64,000 nt of DNA from Croceibacterium soli (lineage in GTDB: Bacteria > Pseudomonadota > Alphaproteobacteria > Sphingomonadales > Sphingomonadaceae). The notes beneath the pieces were generated by a model that ran no database searches, was not told the origin of the DNA, and worked only from the letters and a program-made list of their open reading frames with translations. How positions within the stretch are numbered: position 1 is the first letter of the stretch; each line of letters opens with the position of its first letter. The DNA lies in assembly GCF_009828065.1 (NCBI RefSeq), contig NZ_WTYK01000002.1, positions 496,001 to 560,000 of the forward strand, read 5' to 3'. Made by a program: the position numbers and the translations under genes. Positions 1 to 9,153 of this stretch are shown here, piece by piece.

Positions 1-2507
1 ACGTCACCCACTTGCGCGAGACGGAAGCCCGGGCGCGGGAACGGGAGGAGGACTATCGCCACATCATCGAGCTGAGCCCGCAGAAGCCTTGGGTGGCGGA
101 CAGCTCCGGCAACATCCTGAGCATGGGCACGCGGTGGACGGCAATTACTGGATTGTCGACCGACGAGGCTCTCGGCACGGGATGGATGAAAGCCGTTCAT
201 CCAGACGATCTCGAAGCGGCAGCGTCCATGCTAAGGACCGCGCAGGACCGGCAGCCGCTCGTCGACGGCCGCTATCGCATCCGCACGGCCGACGGCACCT
301 ACCGCTGGATGCGCACGCGCGGATATCCACGCAAGGACGCCAACGGCGAGATCGTCCGCTGGTACGGCCTCACCGAGGACATCCATGAGCAGGTCGAAGC
401 CGAGCAGAGCCTGCGCGAAGGGGAGGAGCACTACCGCCACGCCGTCGAGCTCAGCCCGCAGATCCCCTGGACCGCCGACAAGTGGGGGAACATCACCGAA
501 GTCGGCCCGCGCTGGCTCGAACTCATGGGAATGGATCTGCAATCGACCCTCGGCCAGGGATGGGCCAGGGCGCTGCACCCCGAGGATGTGCCGGCGACAT
601 ACACTATCTGGTCCGATTGCCTCGAGACCGGAGCACCGCTGGACGTGCGTTATCGCCTGAAGCACGTCGACGGCGAGTACCGCTGGGTGCGGGCCCGCGC
701 TCGCCCGCGCCTAGACGAATCGGGACAGATCGTTCGCTGGTACGGGGTGGCGGAGGACATCGACGATCAGGTTCGGGCCGAGGGTGCGCTGGTGAAGGCC
801 GAGGAGCGCTACCGCCTTGCGACGCAAGCCACCAACGATCTGATCTGGGACTGGGATGTCGCTAGCGAACGGGTCGAATGGACGCGCTCTCTCGTCGACG
901 GGTTCGGCTACCCTATCGAGGAACTCGGTACCCATCTCGACTGGTGGGGGGAGCACATCCACCCAGATGACCGCGCCGCGACGCTGAATTCCTTCCATGA
1001 CGCCGTCGATGGCGCGAGCAAGAAGTACCTCGCCGAATATCGCTTCCGGCGCGCGGACGGCAGCTACGCGACAGTTTGCGATCGTGCCTTCATCGTGCGG
1101 GACGAGCATGGCCGGGCCGTTCGCGCGGTGGGCGCAATGCAGGATCTGTCGGAGCGCAAGCTCGCCGAGGAGAAAGCCCGCTGGGGCGCGACCCACGACT
1201 ACCTGACCGAACTGCCCAACCGGCGGCTGTTCCAGGAGCGGCTGGAGCATGCGCTCGCCCTGGCCGTCGCGGGGGGCGGCAAGGTCGGCCTGCTGCATCT
1301 CGACGTCGATCAATTCAAGCAGATCAACGATGCGCTGGGTCATGGCGCCGGCGACACGCTGCTCCGCACGTTATCGTCGCGTCTGCGCGACGTCATCCGG
1401 CCGTGCGATACGATCGCGCGGCTCGGCGGCGACGAATTCGCGATCATCCTCCCGAACTTGGACAGCGAACAGGACCTGGCCGACCTGATCGGCAGGCTGC
1501 TGGAGCGAATGCGCGAGCCGTTCGCCTACGACGGCCGGGTGCTCGATTGCCGCGCCAGCATCGGCGCGAGCCTCCATCCCCAGCACGGCTCGACTCCGGA
1601 GGAACTGCTGAAGCACGCCGACATTGCGCTCTACATGGCCAAGGCGATGAACCGTGGCGGCTCCGTGGTCTACGAGCACCGGATGCGGGAAGAGATGCGC
1701 AAGCGGTCTTCCATGGTCACGCGCGCCCGCGAAGCGATCCGCGAGGATCGGCTCATCGCCTATTACCAGCCGAAGGTCGACCTGCAGAATCAGAACCGCA
1801 TCGTCGGTTTCGAGACGCTGCTGCGGTGGCAGGATCCGCAGCACGGGATACAGCTGCCGATGACCCTCGAGGCGGCGTTCGAGGATCTCGAAGTGGCCGC
1901 TGCCATCAGCGATCGCATCATCGAACACGCCATCCGCGACATGCGCCGCTGGCTCGATCTCGGCCTCGATTTCGGTCACGTCGCCGTCAACGCAGCCGCC
2001 GCCGAGTTCCGGCGCGACGATTTCGCAGAGCGTGTCCTGCAGAAGCTTGCCGAAGCGCAAGTCCCCACCAGCTGCTTCCAGCTGGAGGTGACGGAAACCG
2101 TGTTCCTGGGCCGCGGGGCCGAATATGTCGACCGCGCGCTCAAGCTGCTGAGCAGCCACGGCGTGCAGATCGCGCTGGACGATTTCGGCACCGGCTACGC
2201 CTCGCTGCGCCACCTGAAGCAATTCCCGGTGAACATCATCAAGATCGACCAGAGCTTCGTGCGAGGCATGATGGAGGATCCGGAGGACGAGGCGATCATC
2301 CGCGCCGTCGTCGGCCTCAGCGAGAACCTGGGAATCTCGGTGGTTGCCGAAGGGGTCGAGACCAATGCCCAGCATGACGGGTTGCGGGCCATCGGTTGCA
2401 GCTACGGCCAGGGCTTCCTCTACTCCCGCGCGGTCTGCCCGTCATCGGTGCCCGAACTGTTGACCCGTTCGAACACGAGAGGCGGCGTGCTTTCGCACGT
2501 GGCTTGA
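1..2507 (+). CDS. PAS-PAS-PAS-GGDEF-EAL cyclic-di-GMP signalling protein (5' partial)
   Basis: A bifunctional c-di-GMP synthesis/degradation protein. The frame is open to the window edge, so the true start probably lies upstream; the first start-like codon inside is a TTG at 12, and residues below count from it. Three PAS/PAC sensor modules are seen at about residues 10-135, 137-262 and 265-395, each with the WYG..EDI/ D-L-type PAC ending. A diguanylate cyclase domain follows with an intact GGDEF at residues 472-476 in the context RLGGDEFAII. The EAL domain starts near residue 570; the signature reads ETLLRW (residues 601-603 ETL rather than EAL), but the metal-binding Glu, the DDFGTG loop, the KIDQ lysine and AEGVET are kept, so phosphodiesterase activity is plausible. 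No membrane segment is visible in the part present. It is convergent with a second EAL gene 49 bp away. Confidence 0.93.
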   Translation, partial: VTHLRETEARAREREEDYRHIIELSPQKPWVADSSGNILSMGTRWTAITGLSTDEALGTGWMKAVHPDDLEAAASMLRTAQDRQPLVDGRYRIRTADGTYRWMRTRGYPRKDANGEIVRWYGLTEDIHEQVEAEQSLREGEEHYRHAVELSPQIPWTADKWGNITEVGPRWLELMGMDLQSTLGQGWARALHPEDVPATYTIWSDCLETGAPLDVRYRLKHVDGEYRWVRARARPRLDESGQIVRWYGVAEDIDDQVRAEGALVKAEERYRLATQATNDLIWDWDVASERVEWTRSLVDGFGYPIEELGTHLDWWGEHIHPDDRAATLNSFHDAVDGASKKYLAEYRFRRADGSYATVCDRAFIVRDEHGRAVRAVGAMQDLSERKLAEEKARWGATHDYLTELPNRRLFQERLEHALALAVAGGGKVGLLHLDVDQFKQINDALGHGAGDTLLRTLSSRLRDVIRPCDTIARLGGDEFAIILPNLDSEQDLADLIGRLLERMREPFAYDGRVLDCRASIGASLHPQHGSTPEELLKHADIALYMAKAMNRGGSVVYEHRMREEMRKRSSMVTRAREAIREDRLIAYYQPKVDLQNQNRIVGFETLLRWQDPQHGIQLPMTLEAAFEDLEVAAAISDRIIEHAIRDMRRWLDLGLDFGHVAVNAAAAEFRRDDFAERVLQKLAEAQVPTSCFQLEVTETVFLGRGAEYVDRALKLLSSHGVQIALDDFGTGYASLRHLKQFPVNIIKIDQSFVRGMMEDPEDEAIIRAVVGLSENLGISVVAEGVETNAQHDGLRAIGCSYGQGFLYSRAVCPSSVPELLTRSNTRGGVLSHVA

Positions 2508-2511
2508 AGTC

Positions 2512-2527
2512 CGACCCCCTTCGGGTC
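2512..2527. terminator. Short hairpin between convergent EAL genes
   Basis: A GACCC...GGGTC stem of five base pairs with a short loop lies between two convergent stop codons. There is no T-run, so termination here is only suggested by position. Confidence 0.25.
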
Positions 2528-2556
2528 CGCGGAACTCCGCTCTCCGAAGGGACCGC

Positions 2557-4284
2557 CTACCCGCGGATCGCCGCTATCGAAGTAGGGATCTCGGTCGCGG
2601 CACCGTGCCGTGTCGCGCAGTTCCGCACGAAGGCCAGCGGGTCATCGCCGCTCAGCGGGAGCGAAACGGCGTAGCTCTGCACCCTGTCGCACCGCATCCG
2701 CTTCAGCAGCTGGATCGTTGCGAGATCGGGCGCGCCTTCGGCGACCACCTCCATCTTCATCCGGCGGGCCATGTTGATGGCGGAGGCGACGGCCTCGCGG
2801 TGGCCGGCGCTCGAGACCATCTTCTCGACGAACAGCCGATCGATCTTCAGTTCGTCGAACGAGAGCTCGGTGAAGCTGGCGAGCGAGGCGAAGCCGGTGC
2901 CGTAGTCGTCGATGGCAACCCGCACCCCGGTCGCTTTCAGCCTGGCGATCATCGCTCTGACGGTGCGCGGATCGGTCACCGCGCCGGACTCGGTCAGCTC
3001 GAGGACCAGGTCCTCCGGGCAGCCGCCCAGCTGCGCGAGGTGCATGGCGACCAGTTCCGCCAGGTCGCGGTCGCTGAAGTCCTTGGCCGACACGTTCACG
3101 CTGAAGCGTATGGGATAGCCCTCCTCCCGGAAGCGAACACTTTGTTCCACAGCCTGCGCGATCATCCTTGAAGTGACTTCGCCGACCATCCCCGCCCGTT
3201 CCAGCTGCGGAATGAACCGATCGGGCGCGACCGGACCTTCCGCCCGGTGATCCCAGCGAACCAGCGCCTCGGCGCCCGCTATTTCCCCGGACCGCAGGTC
3301 GAGTTGCGGCTGGAACACCGCGTAGATCTCGTCCTTTCCAAAGGCAGCGAAGTCCCGCAGCAGCCGGGTGTCCTGCTTGGTCGGGGAGGCGGTGCCCCGA
3401 TCCGTCGGCGCTCTTTCCCTTCGCTCCCGCGACAGCGATGCGCGGGCAGACCAGAGCAGAAACAGCAGGCCCGTGGCGACACTCAGGATCAGCGCCAGGA
3501 CGACCTTCCACGACGAGCTCAGCCAACTCGGCGCCGCCGCCTGCTTGGAGTCCAGCGCCGGCTGCCAGTCGGCCTGGATCCGCTGGAACTCGCCGCTGGA
3601 GATCGTCTCCCCGAGCGAGCGGTCGAGCCAGGCGATCATTCGCGGCCGGTCCTTCCGCACGGCGAAAGCATAGTCCCGGGGCCAGAAGGGCGCACCGACC
3701 CGGCGGATTGCCTGCCCCGACTGCGCAACGAGGCGGGCGGCGGAATCCTCTGCCAGGACGGCGTAGTCCGCGCGGCCCTCCGCCACTGCATCGAGCGCTT
3801 TCTCGGTGTTGCCGACAAGGACCAGTTCGCCAACGGCGCCTTCGGCAGTGAGTTGGTCGTGCGCGAACGACGAGTGTTCGACCGCTACGCGCCAGGCGCC
3901 GAGCTCCGCCCTGCCGGTGACCCGGCCGGGGTCGCGCGCGGTGAAGATCGCATGTTGCGCGAAGATAACGGGTTCGGAGAACCAGAAGTCTTCCTCCCGC
4001 TCTTTGGAACGGAACATCGGGACGACGTCGACCGCGCCGGATCGCAACGCGGCAACGGTATCGGGCCAGGGCGCCAGCTTGTGCATCGAACGGGCGCCGC
4101 CGTTGCGCGCGACCGCCTTCTCGAGATCGACGAGAAAACCCTTCGCCTCGCCGTCTTCCTCCCACTCGAACGGAGGGTAGTTCATGTCCCCGCCGAACAC
4201 GACGACCGGCGTTCGCGCGACTCCCGGGCTGGATGAGAGCGCGGCCAGCAGCACGATCCAGAAGCCGCATAGCCGGAACAGCAT
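2557..4284 (-). CDS. Periplasmic solute-binding (SBP_bac_3) domain-EAL protein
   Basis: A membrane c-di-GMP phosphodiesterase-type protein of 575 residues. The start is the ATG at 4284, because the hydrophobic signal segment MLFRLCGFWIVLLAAL follows directly; the open frame continues upstream but codes for low-quality Arg/Gly-rich sequence. Residues 25-245 form an amino-acid-binding-type solute-binding domain (NYPPFEW..., VDVVPMF...). A transmembrane helix is at about 260-285, and a cytoplasmic EAL domain runs from about 315 to the end. The signature EALVRW is intact, with SVNVSAKDF, LELTESG, IDDYGTGF and KIDR. The late loop usually reading AEGVET is AEGAPD and QGY is QSY, so activity may be altered. 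There is no GGDEF. It probably reports a small extracellular ligand to c-di-GMP turnover. Confidence 0.85.
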   Translation of the reverse strand: MLFRLCGFWIVLLAALSSSPGVARTPVVVFGGDMNYPPFEWEEDGEAKGFLVDLEKAVARNGGARSMHKLAPWPDTVAALRSGAVDVVPMFRSKEREEDFWFSEPVIFAQHAIFTARDPGRVTGRAELGAWRVAVEHSSFAHDQLTAEGAVGELVLVGNTEKALDAVAEGRADYAVLAEDSAARLVAQSGQAIRRVGAPFWPRDYAFAVRKDRPRMIAWLDRSLGETISSGEFQRIQADWQPALDSKQAAAPSWLSSSWKVVLALILSVATGLLFLLWSARASLSRERRERAPTDRGTASPTKQDTRLLRDFAAFGKDEIYAVFQPQLDLRSGEIAGAEALVRWDHRAEGPVAPDRFIPQLERAGMVGEVTSRMIAQAVEQSVRFREEGYPIRFSVNVSAKDFSDRDLAELVAMHLAQLGGCPEDLVLELTESGAVTDPRTVRAMIARLKATGVRVAIDDYGTGFASLASFTELSFDELKIDRLFVEKMVSSAGHREAVASAINMARRMKMEVVAEGAPDLATIQLLKRMRCDRVQSYAVSLPLSGDDPLAFVRNCATRHGAATEIPTSIAAIRG

Positions 4285-4490
4285 CAACTTCAGCCCGTAT
4301 AACCCACCCCATAATGGGCTCCGGGTCTTAACACGGTGTTGATGTCGGTTGCCAGCATGCTCCGCCGACAGACCGGCGGACCCTGTGGACCCGCCTCGCC
4401 CTCCGTGCCGGGAACGACATCGAACGCCGGGCGGTTTCGGTGATGGGCTCCGCAAAACTCGAATCGGTGCCTGCAAAAAGGAGCAACGTC

Positions 4491-4946
4491 ATGAGATGCA
4501 ATGCAACTTTGCTGATACTGGCTTCGGCGAGTGCCCTAACTCTGGCTGGCTGTGAAACGATCGAGGAGGATGTCACCGAGGCAACCGGTCTCCGCCTTCA
4601 CGCCAATCTCCTCGGCACCAACGAAGTGCCGCCCGGTGATTCCGACGGATCCGGTACGGCGCACGTGACCGTCAATCCGGTGCTCGACCGCATCTGCACC
4701 GACCTCGAGGTGCGCGAGATCGGCGTGGTCACGGCCGCACACATCCATCGCGGAGCCGCGGGCGTGAACGGCCCTCCCGTGATCACGCTCGATGCGCCCG
4801 ACGACAGCGACAGCGAGGAATGCGACATGGTGGCGGATGCGCTGCTGGAAGAGATCGCGGCGAACCCGCAGGGCTTCTACGTCAACGTCCACACCGCGCA
4901 GTATCCAAACGGGGCGATCCGCGGCCAGTTGATGCGCATGCCCTGA
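4491..4946 (+). CDS. CHRD-domain lipoprotein
   Basis: A 151-residue exported lipoprotein. The ATG at 4491 is chosen because AAGGAG lies eight bases upstream and a signal peptide with lipobox LTLAGC begins there; an in-frame ATG at 4440 would add a basic tail with no ribosome site. The mature part is a CHRD domain: LHANLLGTNEVPP near the start, AAHIHRGAAGVNGPPVI in the middle and GFYVNVHTAQYPNGAIRGQL at the end, as in chordin-type domains of bacterial secreted proteins. The function of bacterial CHRD proteins is not settled; a surface or periplasmic binding role is usual. It appears to be a single-gene unit, convergent with the glutaredoxin gene. Confidence 0.88.
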   Translation: MRCNATLLILASASALTLAGCETIEEDVTEATGLRLHANLLGTNEVPPGDSDGSGTAHVTVNPVLDRICTDLEVREIGVVTAAHIHRGAAGVNGPPVITLDAPDDSDSEECDMVADALLEEIAANPQGFYVNVHTAQYPNGAIRGQLMRMP

Positions 4947-4966
4947 CTTCAAGCGTAGGTGCTGGC

Positions 4967-5003
4967 GGCCGTGCGCCCCGGGGCGGCGCTGCACGGCTGC
5001 GCG
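4967..5003. terminator. GC-rich hairpin between convergent CHRD and glutaredoxin genes
   Basis: GCCGTGC and GCACGGC form a seven-base-pair stem around a GC-rich interior just after the CHRD stop codon. No T-run follows. The terminator role rests on position only. Confidence 0.3.
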
Positions 5004-5009
5004 GTGCCC

Positions 5010-5258
5010 TCACCTGTTGGCGAGATAGCGCTCCAGGTCCTCGCAGCCTCCGATAAGTTCGCCGTCGATGAATACCAGCGGCGTGGTGTCGACGTCGTGC
5101 TCCTCCTGGAAGGCATCGGTCTCCTCGCGCGAGGACAGGATGTTGTCCTCGACTTCGTAGCCGTGCTTTTCCAGCAGCTTCTTGGCCCGGACACCGAACG
5201 GGCAAGTGTGATCCGGCAGGACCATCCGGTAGAGAACCGCGCGCGCTTCTTCGGCCAT
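5010..5258 (-). CDS. Glutaredoxin (CPFG active site)
   Basis: An 82-residue glutaredoxin. The thioredoxin fold is complete: beta strand AVLYRMVLPDHT, active site Cys19-Pro-Phe-Gly22, the cis-proline motif TTPLVFIDGELIGG, and a C-terminal helix EDLERYLANR. The active site has only the first cysteine, as in monothiol and some GrxC-like proteins; a further Cys lies in GGCED. It probably reduces glutathionylated or disulfide substrates in the cytoplasm. ATG at 5258; the upstream GGAAGCAAT region is a weak ribosome site. The next gene upstream on this strand stops 65 bp away, so it may be the last gene of the LLM/molybdoenzyme unit. Confidence 0.9.
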   Translation of the reverse strand: MAEEARAVLYRMVLPDHTCPFGVRAKKLLEKHGYEVEDNILSSREETDAFQEEHDVDTTPLVFIDGELIGGCEDLERYLANR

Positions 5259-5323
5259 ATCGATTGCTTCCTCTGATGCTGTCGCAGCACCAAGCGCCCG
5301 GCCGCGCCCCGCGTTCCAGGGAG

Positions 5324-5974
5324 CTACGAATATCTCTCCTCAGCCCATGGATCGCCGCGCATGTGATAACCTTCGGCTTCCCAGAACCCCGGCTTGTCGG
5401 CGCCGAGCACGTCGATCGCCGCGATCCACTTGGCGCTTTTCCAGAAGTACAGGTGCGGCACGACCAGCCGCACGGGGCCGCCATGCTCCCGGGTCAGCGG
5501 CTCGCCCTGCCAGCTATGCGCCAGCAGCGCGCCGGGGGCGGCGAAATCGGCCAGAGGCAGGTTCGTCGTATAGCCGTCATAGCCGTGCAGCATGAGGAAG
5601 CGGCCGTTGTCGCGCGGCTCGACCAGGTCGAGCAGGTCCCGTGTGGCGACGCCGGTCCAATCGTTGTCGTAGCGCGACCAGGTCGTGACGCAGTGGATGT
5701 CGGACCGGATCGTGCTTTGCGGCAGCGCCATGAACGCCGCCCAGTCGAGCGTCACCGGGCGCCGCACAAGGCCGCCGATCTTCAGCCGCCAGCGTTCGCG
5801 CGAAACGTCCGGCTGCCGCCCCAGATCGAGCACGGGCCAGTTGTTGACGAGGTGCTGGCCAGGCGGCAGGCGCCTTTCCAGCGGTCGCGAGACTTGCCCC
5901 GTCAGGAACTTGGCTTCCTCCGCCCAGCGCCGTTTCGACCTGGTAAGCTTGGTCTGGTCCGGATCGTCATCCAT
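5324..5974 (-). CDS. Sulfite oxidase-like molybdopterin oxidoreductase (cytoplasmic)
   Basis: A 216-residue protein of the oxidoreductase molybdopterin-binding fold. The conserved molybdenum-ligating cysteine is Cys95 in IHCVTTWSRYDNDW, followed by HGYDGYTTN and the GGPVRLVVPHLYFWKSAKW motif that shapes the cofactor pocket. There is no Tat signal and no dimerisation or heme domain, so this is the short YuiH-like class of unknown substrate, not a classical sulfite oxidase. The ATG at 5974 lies four bases after the stop of the LLM gene; a TTG at 5986 would overlap that gene and is an alternative start. The spacing implies one operon and translational coupling with the flavin-dependent oxidoreductase. 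Confidence 0.85.
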   Translation of the reverse strand: MDDDPDQTKLTRSKRRWAEEAKFLTGQVSRPLERRLPPGQHLVNNWPVLDLGRQPDVSRERWRLKIGGLVRRPVTLDWAAFMALPQSTIRSDIHCVTTWSRYDNDWTGVATRDLLDLVEPRDNGRFLMLHGYDGYTTNLPLADFAAPGALLAHSWQGEPLTREHGGPVRLVVPHLYFWKSAKWIAAIDVLGADKPGFWEAEGYHMRGDPWAEERYS

Positions 5975-5978
5975 CCGC

Positions 5979-6989
5979 TCAGCCAACGCCCTCGGCCATG
6001 CTGCCGGCGGCCTGCGAGGCCGCGCTGGCGATCAGCTCGAAGGACCGCAGCCTCTGGGCATGATCGTACACGTCGGACACGATCATCAGTTCGTCGGCGC
6101 CCGTTTCCGCCACCAGCCGGTCGATGCCTTGCGCCACGGTCTCGGGGCTGCCGACGATCGAGCGCTGCAGCATGGTCATCGCCTGCGCGCGCTCGCGCGG
6201 GGACCAGTAGCTGTCGATGTCGTCGATCGGCGGTTTGCTCAGGCCACGCGCGCCGCGGAACAGGTCTGCAAACGACATCTGCTGCGTCGTCGCCAGCCTG
6301 CGCGCCTCGTCATCGGTCTCGGCCGCGATGATGTTGACCCCGATCATCGCATGCGGGCGGGCGAGCTGCGCCGACGGCTTGAAGTGGCTGCGGTAGATCT
6401 GCAGCGCCGTCAGCAGGAGATCGGGGGCGAAGTGGGAGGCGAAGGCATAAGGCAGGCCGAACTCGGCGGCGAGCTGCGCGCCGTAAGTGCTCGAACCGAG
6501 GATCCACAGCGGCACTTCGGTGCTTGCCGCGGGAACGGCCTGGACCTGCCGGTCGGCTGCTTCCGGGCTGAAGTAGGCTTGCAGCTCGCGCACGTCGTGC
6601 GGGAACGTGTCGGCCCCGCTCGTGCGGCGGAGTGCGCGGACGGTGAGCTGGTCCGTCCCCGGCGCCCGGCCCAGCCCCAGGTCGATGCGCCCGGGGAACA
6701 AGTGCGCGAGCGTGCCGAACTGCTCGGCCACGATCAGCGGCGCGTGGTTCGGCAGCATGATCCCGCCGGCGCCGACGCGGATCGTGCTCGATCCGGCCGC
6801 GACGTGGGCGATCACCACGGCGGTCGCGGCGCTGGCGATGCCCGGCATGTTGTGATGCTCGGCGATCCAGAAGCGCCGATAGCCCCAGCCCTCCGCATGC
6901 GCGGCCAGATCGCGCGCATTGTCCATCGCGGCGCGAGGATCGGTCGCGTCGGTCACCCGGACAAGGTCCAGTATCGAAAGTGTCGTCAT
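5979..6989 (-). CDS. LLM-class flavin-dependent oxidoreductase (luciferase-like)
   Basis: A 336-residue luciferase-like monooxygenase of the single-component MsnO8/YhbW type. Family hallmarks seen are [16 protein letters not shown] near residue 40-55, [39 protein letters not shown] and the late [18 protein letters not shown] segment. It would use reduced FMN to oxidise an unknown substrate in the cytoplasm. The ATG at 6989 is preferred over an upstream in-frame ATG (7013) because AGGAG precedes it by six bases. It is followed by the molybdoenzyme gene at four-base spacing. Confidence 0.88.
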   Translation of the reverse strand: MTTLSILDLVRVTDATDPRAAMDNARDLAAHAEGWGYRRFWIAEHHNMPGIASAATAVVIAHVAAGSSTIRVGAGGIMLPNHAPLIVAEQFGTLAHLFPGRIDLGLGRAPGTDQLTVRALRRTSGADTFPHDVRELQAYFSPEAADRQVQAVPAASTEVPLWILGSSTYGAQLAAEFGLPYAFASHFAPDLLLTALQIYRSHFKPSAQLARPHAMIGVNIIAAETDDEARRLATTQQMSFADLFRGARGLSKPPIDDIDSYWSPRERAQAMTMLQRSIVGSPETVAQGIDRLVAETGADELMIVSDVYDHAQRLRSFELIASAASQAAGSMAEGVG

Positions 6990-7091
6990 CGTCGAACTCC
7001 TGCCGCGGCCCACGAAGATGATGTCTGCATCCTTGAACGCAAGAGCGGTGCGTCGGAGCGTGGACGTTCTCGATGACCTCGGCGGGCCGGA

Positions 7092-7826
7092 TCAGGGCTG
7101 GCTCATGCCCTGTTGCACGGCCTGCAGCGCCTCGATCAGCTCGCCGGTGGGAATGCCGGGCTCCGTCGGCAGTTCGGGAGGAGGCGATGCCGCAGCGTCC
7201 TCGCCCGCGAGGTAGATCGCGGCGATCTCCTGGTTGGAGGAAAGGTCGGCGTCGGGATCGCCCGAGGACGCGAGCCGCAGCCGCAGCTTGTTGGAGGGCG
7301 CGACACGCTCCTCCTCTCTCTGCTGCTCCGCCAGCAGCTTCTGCTCGGCGCTGAGTTGCGGGGCTTCGGTGGCCTGGAACTCAGCGGCGCGCAGTTCGAG
7401 GATGCGCAGGCAATCGGCGCGTCTTTGCTCGTCCAGCCGGGGATCGCAGCGGTCCCTGCCCCCGATCCGCTGCACGCCCTGGAGCTTGCTGTCGGCCGAG
7501 GTGGACACGGCTGCCGGCGCCAGGCTCCGCGATGCGACGCCGCTGGCGAGCTGGTTCGGCGCGACCTCGGCGCGATCCGCGCTCGTCAGCTGCTCCAGCG
7601 GGTGCGGCGCAGCTCCGGGCGGGGCAGGCACCTTGACCGAGCGGTCCCGCCGCTGCGGGGGCGGGAGCGGCGCGGCCGCAGGAAGCTGCTCCACGGCGAG
7701 CGCACCGTCGCCCGCCGGAAGCGCGAAGTCGTCGAGCCGGGCGCGGTCCTGCGCCGATGCCGAGGCGGCCGCCCCCGCGAGCAGGATCGGGGCCAGAAGG
7801 ACCGAAGCTGGGCCCGCGATGCGCAT
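7092..7826 (-). CDS. Secreted protein of unknown function, last gene of the curlin cluster
   Basis: A 244-residue protein with a clear signal peptide (MRIAGPASVLLAPILLAGAAASASA). I do not recognise a family. The mature part is rich in Ala, Pro and Gln. It has a short cysteine pair (RCDPRLDEQRRADC, about residues 127-140) that could form a disulfide, then a charged helical stretch (QLSAEQKLLAEQQREEER) likely to be coiled-coil. It carries no curlin repeats. Its ATG overlaps the stop of the upstream curlin gene by one base (TGATG), so it is translationally coupled to an amyloid subunit. Inference: an accessory of curli export or assembly, possibly standing in for CsgE, which is not seen; no sequence similarity to CsgE is visible. 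Confidence 0.75.
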   Translation of the reverse strand: MRIAGPASVLLAPILLAGAAASASAQDRARLDDFALPAGDGALAVEQLPAAAPLPPPQRRDRSVKVPAPPGAAPHPLEQLTSADRAEVAPNQLASGVASRSLAPAAVSTSADSKLQGVQRIGGRDRCDPRLDEQRRADCLRILELRAAEFQATEAPQLSAEQKLLAEQQREEERVAPSNKLRLRLASSGDPDADLSSNQEIAAIYLAGEDAAASPPPELPTEPGIPTGELIEALQAVQQGMSQP

Positions 7827-8569
7827 CAGTTGGTCTGGGTCACCTGCAGCGCCTGCCCGCCGGTCTGGCTGATGCTAAGGTTGGAGAGGTTGTTGCCGGT
7901 CTGGGTCCAGGCGAGCTGGTTACCGCCGCCGGTCTGGCTGACGCTCATCGCGTTGTTGCTGCCATTCTGCTCAAGCTTGGCCTGGTTGCCGTCGCCGGAC
8001 TGGGTGAGTGCCATCGCATTGTCGTTTCCGTATTGAACGGCTGCAAGGCCGCTGCTGAGGCTGCCCCCGTCCTGAACGAGCCGCATGTCGTTGCCGCTGC
8101 CGCTCTGCTGCAGAAGCGCAACTTGCGCTCCATAGCCGCTCTGGGCAAGCGAAAGCACGTTAGCGTCGCCGGTCTGCTCGATCAGCGCATAATGCGCCCC
8201 GCCGCCGCTCTGGGTGACGGAAGCGCGGTTGCGGTCACCGTCCTGGCCGATGCGGGCATACTGCGTGTGCGCGCTCTGCCGGATCTCGGCGCTGTTCGCG
8301 TCGCCGATCTGCGTGATGAACGCGCCGCTGTCGTTGCCCGGCCGCGGGACCGCGAAGTGCGGCGGCTTCTTGTCGTACTTGACCTTGTCGCCCGCGTTGC
8401 CTTCGGGGCTGGGATTGCCGTTGTTGCCGTTGCAGGGATTGCCGGTGCCCTGTCCCGGCCCGCCGGCGCACGGCGCGCCCGGGGTTTCCTTGTCGGTATC
8501 CGCCAGAGCCGGAGCCGCCGTCGCCAGCGCCAGCAGCGCCGCACAGAGAGGATAGGTAAACCTGCGCAT
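7826..8569 (-). CDS. Curlin-repeat amyloid protein (247 aa)
   Basis: Signal peptide MRRFTYPLCAALLALATAAPALA, then a Gly/Asn/Pro-rich linker of about 65 residues (CNGNNGNPSPEGNAG), then curlin repeats of the Q-x-G-x-x-N-x-A type, for example IGDANSAEIRQSA, IGQDGDRNRASVTQSG and QYGNDNAMALTQSG, ending in LQVTQTN. About eight repeats of 20-23 residues are visible. Curlin repeats stack as cross-beta strands in extracellular functional amyloid. The start ATG at 8569 has AGGAGGAAT upstream and follows the preceding curlin gene by four bases; the stop overlaps the next gene. The non-repeat N-terminal linker distinguishes it from the two large paralogues, and it may be a minor, nucleator-type subunit (CsgB-like); that is inference. 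Confidence 0.88.
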   Translation of the reverse strand: MRRFTYPLCAALLALATAAPALADTDKETPGAPCAGGPGQGTGNPCNGNNGNPSPEGNAGDKVKYDKKPPHFAVPRPGNDSGAFITQIGDANSAEIRQSAHTQYARIGQDGDRNRASVTQSGGGAHYALIEQTGDANVLSLAQSGYGAQVALLQQSGSGNDMRLVQDGGSLSSGLAAVQYGNDNAMALTQSGDGNQAKLEQNGSNNAMSVSQTGGGNQLAWTQTGNNLSNLSISQTGGQALQVTQTN

Positions 8570-8573
8570 CGTC

Positions 8574-9047
8574 TTATTCCTCCCTCGCCGCGCCCTGGCG
8601 GACGACGACGCTGTTGCCCGCCCCGCCCTGGCGCACCACCGCGCGATTGCCGGAGCCGGACTGCGCCACGACTGCGCGGCTGCCGCTGCCGGCCTGGACG
8701 AGCTCGCTCACGTTGCACTCGCCGCCTTGCGTCACTTCGGCGTCTACCGAGACGCCGGTCTGCGAAATATCGAGCCGGCTGCCGTCGCCCGACTGGACCG
8801 CCAGCGTGGCGTGATCCTTGCCGTGCTGCTCGACGCGAACCGTGCCGTCGCCCTCGCGCGTCACTGCGGCGGTATGGCCGGTGCCCGAGCGTACGATCGT
8901 GGTGCCGCCAGCGGTACCGTCATTATCCATGCTGCTCTCTCCGGCGTCAGTGTTCTGGCAGGTTGGTGACGCGGCCTGCACCGCCGCCGAAGCGCCGAGC
9001 GCTGCGGCAAGGAACGAAAGTCGTCCGGCCAATCGGTAGCTCATCAT
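8574..9047 (-). CDS. Small curlin-repeat protein (157 aa)
   Basis: A short curlin-like protein. Two adjacent ATG codons (9047 and 9044) start a signal peptide MMSYRLAGRLSFLAAALGASAAVQA; AGGACAGGA lies upstream. The mature part has five or six repeats of the type VRVEQHGKDHATLAVQSGDGSRLDISQTG, SELVQAGSGSRAVVAQSGSGNRAVVRQGG. The repeats have more Arg and Val than those of the large subunits. Two cysteines occur, one near the mature N-terminus (PTCQNTD) and one in GGECN, which is unusual for curlins and could allow a disulfide. It sits directly upstream of, and four bases from, the 247-residue curlin gene, so the two are likely co-translated. Confidence 0.82.
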   Translation of the reverse strand: MMSYRLAGRLSFLAAALGASAAVQAASPTCQNTDAGESSMDNDGTAGGTTIVRSGTGHTAAVTREGDGTVRVEQHGKDHATLAVQSGDGSRLDISQTGVSVDAEVTQGGECNVSELVQAGSGSRAVVAQSGSGNRAVVRQGGAGNSVVVRQGAAREE

Positions 9048-9153
9048 CGATCCTGTCCTGCTTACTCGAAAATCAAGATATCCATCTTCCGACCACCTCA
9101 GGAGGTGGCCGGAAGATGGTACGGCGGATCCTTCGGATAACCGCCGCCTGTAC

